64,000 bases of DNA from Davidsoniella eucalypti (Eukaryota > Ascomycota > Sordariomycetes > Microascales > Ceratocystidaceae). Location of the stretch: assembly GCA_004009845.1 (NCBI GenBank), contig RMBW01000010.1, forward strand, positions 372,001 to 436,000, read 5' to 3'. The position numbers and the translations under genes were made by a program. The notes below the pieces were generated by a model. It was given only the letters and a program-made list of their open reading frames with translations, searched no databases and had not been told where the DNA came from. Below are positions 62,100 through 64,000 of this stretch, piece after piece. The stretch's first letter is position 1. Every line of letters begins with the position of its first letter.

Positions 62100-64000
62100 T
62101 CATGACTGCCACGGTTTAGACAAGCTCCAATCACGATATCCGGCCAAGTTGAGTTCGCCGGTGATCGGGTCTTGTTGGAAAATGTCGTTGATGATTTCCT
62201 GTATAATGATATCATTAGCAAATGTCAAACATGATCATATCCGAGCGCAAATACACATGTCTCTTGGAAAGAAGTGTATGTATCGAGCAGTAACTTACCC
62301 AGTCAATGGTACTTGTAGCAGTAGCGGGATCAGTTGGTACGAACGGCCCCAGTGTGTTGCCCGCTGGATTAAAGTTTGGAATGATAGCCTGGCGCCACGA
62401 ATCAGCGTCGAGTGGATCATCCACCATGGATCGTGATGTGCGTTTAGATTCTGAGAATAACGCTGCCGTGGTCGCTGCTCCGCCCGAAGATTCCGGTGTA
62501 GTGGCCGGGCCAGTTCCCTCGGGACTTCGCACCCATTTCGGCGTGCGGAGGGAGCGATAGACCCATAATTTAGAGATTACGTCGGATATGATCTGGTTAA
62601 TCTTGATATCGCGGGGCTGGTCTGCCGGCATGCCGAATACGTAGTCTATACAGGCCCAGATACGCTCGGCATCTGGGTTGGTTGGGGTGTCTAATATATC
62701 ACGAGCCAAGATCAAGGCCGGCTGATACTGCGTGTAGGCTCCGAGATACCATTTCCAATCTCGCATGTCAGGGTCTGTTGACAGCTGGATAGTCAACTCG
62801 CAGACCATGATGGCCGCACGAATCAACACCGAGTTTAGACGTGATGGCAGCTCGGCTACGCTGGGATAGTGGAAACGCAACAGCACTAAAACATAAAGAC
62901 GGTACATTTGCATGTGGTACGCAAGGCGAGTATAGCGTTGTATGGGGACATTCATGTCGATTAGAGGGTCGTATTTGGTGACGAGTAGTTTGCGGAAATC
63001 GTCCACTTTGCGTAGCATTTCCGTGATGGTAGACCGGCGGATTTCCGGAGCTTGGCGGTCAGCCCAGATGGCACGGGTCATCTCGTTGATCTCGAAGCGC
63101 ACAATGGAATGTGTGACGGGTGTCCATACTTTGGCAGGCTGTGGAAACTCCGTCAACATGCGCAAGTCGTGATTCTCAACGTTGATAGGTAGCTTTGTGT
63201 TGAAGTCGTCATGGCGTAGTAGTGGGTGCGGTCCCTGGGCTTCCGAGGTCCGGATATCTAAGAAGCAGAGTTGGTACCACACGATTCGCCGCAGTTGAGT
63301 TTCGAGAGGCGACAAGTTGAAATTTTCGCCATCGCGGCTTAAGCCGATACATTCAGCGATGCGTAGGGCAGTGCCGACAGCAACAGAATGGGCTCTGGAT
63401 ATTTCAGTCCGACAGATGGCCAACTAATCAACGTTAACAGTCAGTGACATGTGGAGGGGGGGGGGGTCAAGCCAAGATACAATGAAACGGAATCCAGCAG
63501 CAAGGTGACATACCAGGTAGATAACGTAAGCCTGCAGGGTCTTGAAGCTGGTGCCCCGCGTATATTCGGAACGACTCAGGGCTACCTCTAGACCCAGCTT
63601 AAGCTTATGCATTTCGGTGGCTTCTGGCGGTGGGTCGAGCGGCGGAAGCTCTGTATCCTGCAGCGAGACGGAGGCCGCAAAGAGCACAGCAAAGACCCAA
63701 GTGTAGGCCTTGGATGACGGCTCGAGGTTCTGGCTCGTCTCGTTCAAGAAGGCCATGTACACGATGTCAAACTCCTGGTGGTCCAGACACGGACATACGG
63801 GATAGACGGCCTGGAAGTAGCGAGCCACAAGGAGGTCACATATTTGGCGGCTGGGAAGCAGCGACTGCAGCGAAGGCAGATCCCAGGCTATTCCAAAAGC
63901 GTGGCCCGAAAACGGCATGATGCAGTCCGACGAGAACTTGAGGAAGTCGGGTAGCTTGCCGTCCTGGGGCAGGGCATGCTGTGGCTGAAGGTGGAATTGC
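62100..64000 (-). CDS. Fungal-specific transcription factor, middle and C-terminal part (5' end outside window)
   Basis: Visible minus-strand exons are 64000-63514 (continuing beyond the window), 63423-62299 and 62198-62100. The introns are 63513-63424 (GTATGT donor, TAG acceptor) and 62298-62199 (GTAAGT, CAG). Both joins keep frame and give about 569 residues ending SLSKPWQS. The frame stays open upstream of the Met at 63918 to the window edge (DGKLPDFLKFSSDC), so that Met is internal and an N-terminal DNA-binding domain, probably Zn2Cys6, should lie outside. The middle region matches the fungal transcription factor regulatory domain: VARYFQAVYPVCPCLD, SVAVGTALRIAECIGLSRDG, RRIVWYQLCFLDIRTSEAQGPHP and DFNTKLPIN. 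A run of 11 G lies inside the first visible intron (63456-63466). The target genes are unknown. Confidence 0.88.

Noticed and set aside
1..64000. CRISPR array, prokaryotic operon, viral or secondary-metabolite cluster
   Set aside because: Intron-bearing eukaryotic genes throughout; no regularly spaced repeats, backbone synthase, capsid or polymerase genes are visible.

Overview
The window is nuclear DNA of a filamentous ascomycete (Pezizomycotina). The evidence is short introns (about 59-100 nt, one of 222 nt) with GTAAGT/GTATGT/GTACGT donors and CTAAC/CTGAC-like branch points, pyrimidine-rich leaders, a Con7-type zinc-finger gene and a giant Leashin/involucrin-repeat type gene, a protein class tied to Woronin bodies. 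I cannot place the species. A Sordariomycete or relative is a guess.

Layout. 1-2499: long CT-rich leader and a four-exon gene for a Con7-like C2H2 regulator (+). 2500-15140: about 12.6 kb without a convincing conserved gene; it holds a 472-bp inverted-repeat element (MITE-like), a 91-aa candidate small membrane protein whose stop codon lies inside that element, a perfect hairpin, and a TATA-box region with small signal-peptide-like ORFs. 15141-17660: intronless APC2, the cullin subunit of the anaphase-promoting complex (+). 17661-28411: a second gap of 10.7 kb whose last 1.5 kb looks like leader/promoter of the next gene. 28412-30716: four-exon Q-rich RING-finger protein (+). 30717-36411: third gap. 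The second and third gaps carry three copies of a tiny A-tailed insertion flanked by target-site-like direct repeats.

36412-58459: one giant gene (six coding exons, about 7,149 codons) for an acidic, disordered, repeat-rich protein with a long charged helix near the N-terminus, best read as a Leashin-type Woronin body tether. 58930-60390: intronless coiled-coil protein of unknown function (+). 62100-64000: three visible exons of a fungal-specific transcription factor on the minus strand, convergent with the coiled-coil gene and cut by the window end.

The genes do not form an obvious pathway or a secondary-metabolite cluster. Gene order is ordinary for a fungal chromosome; the unusual parts are the giant tether locus, the size of the gaps around the regulators, and the small repeat families inside the gaps. 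Con7, Leashin and APC2 identities come from recalled family architecture and motifs, not from an alignment.
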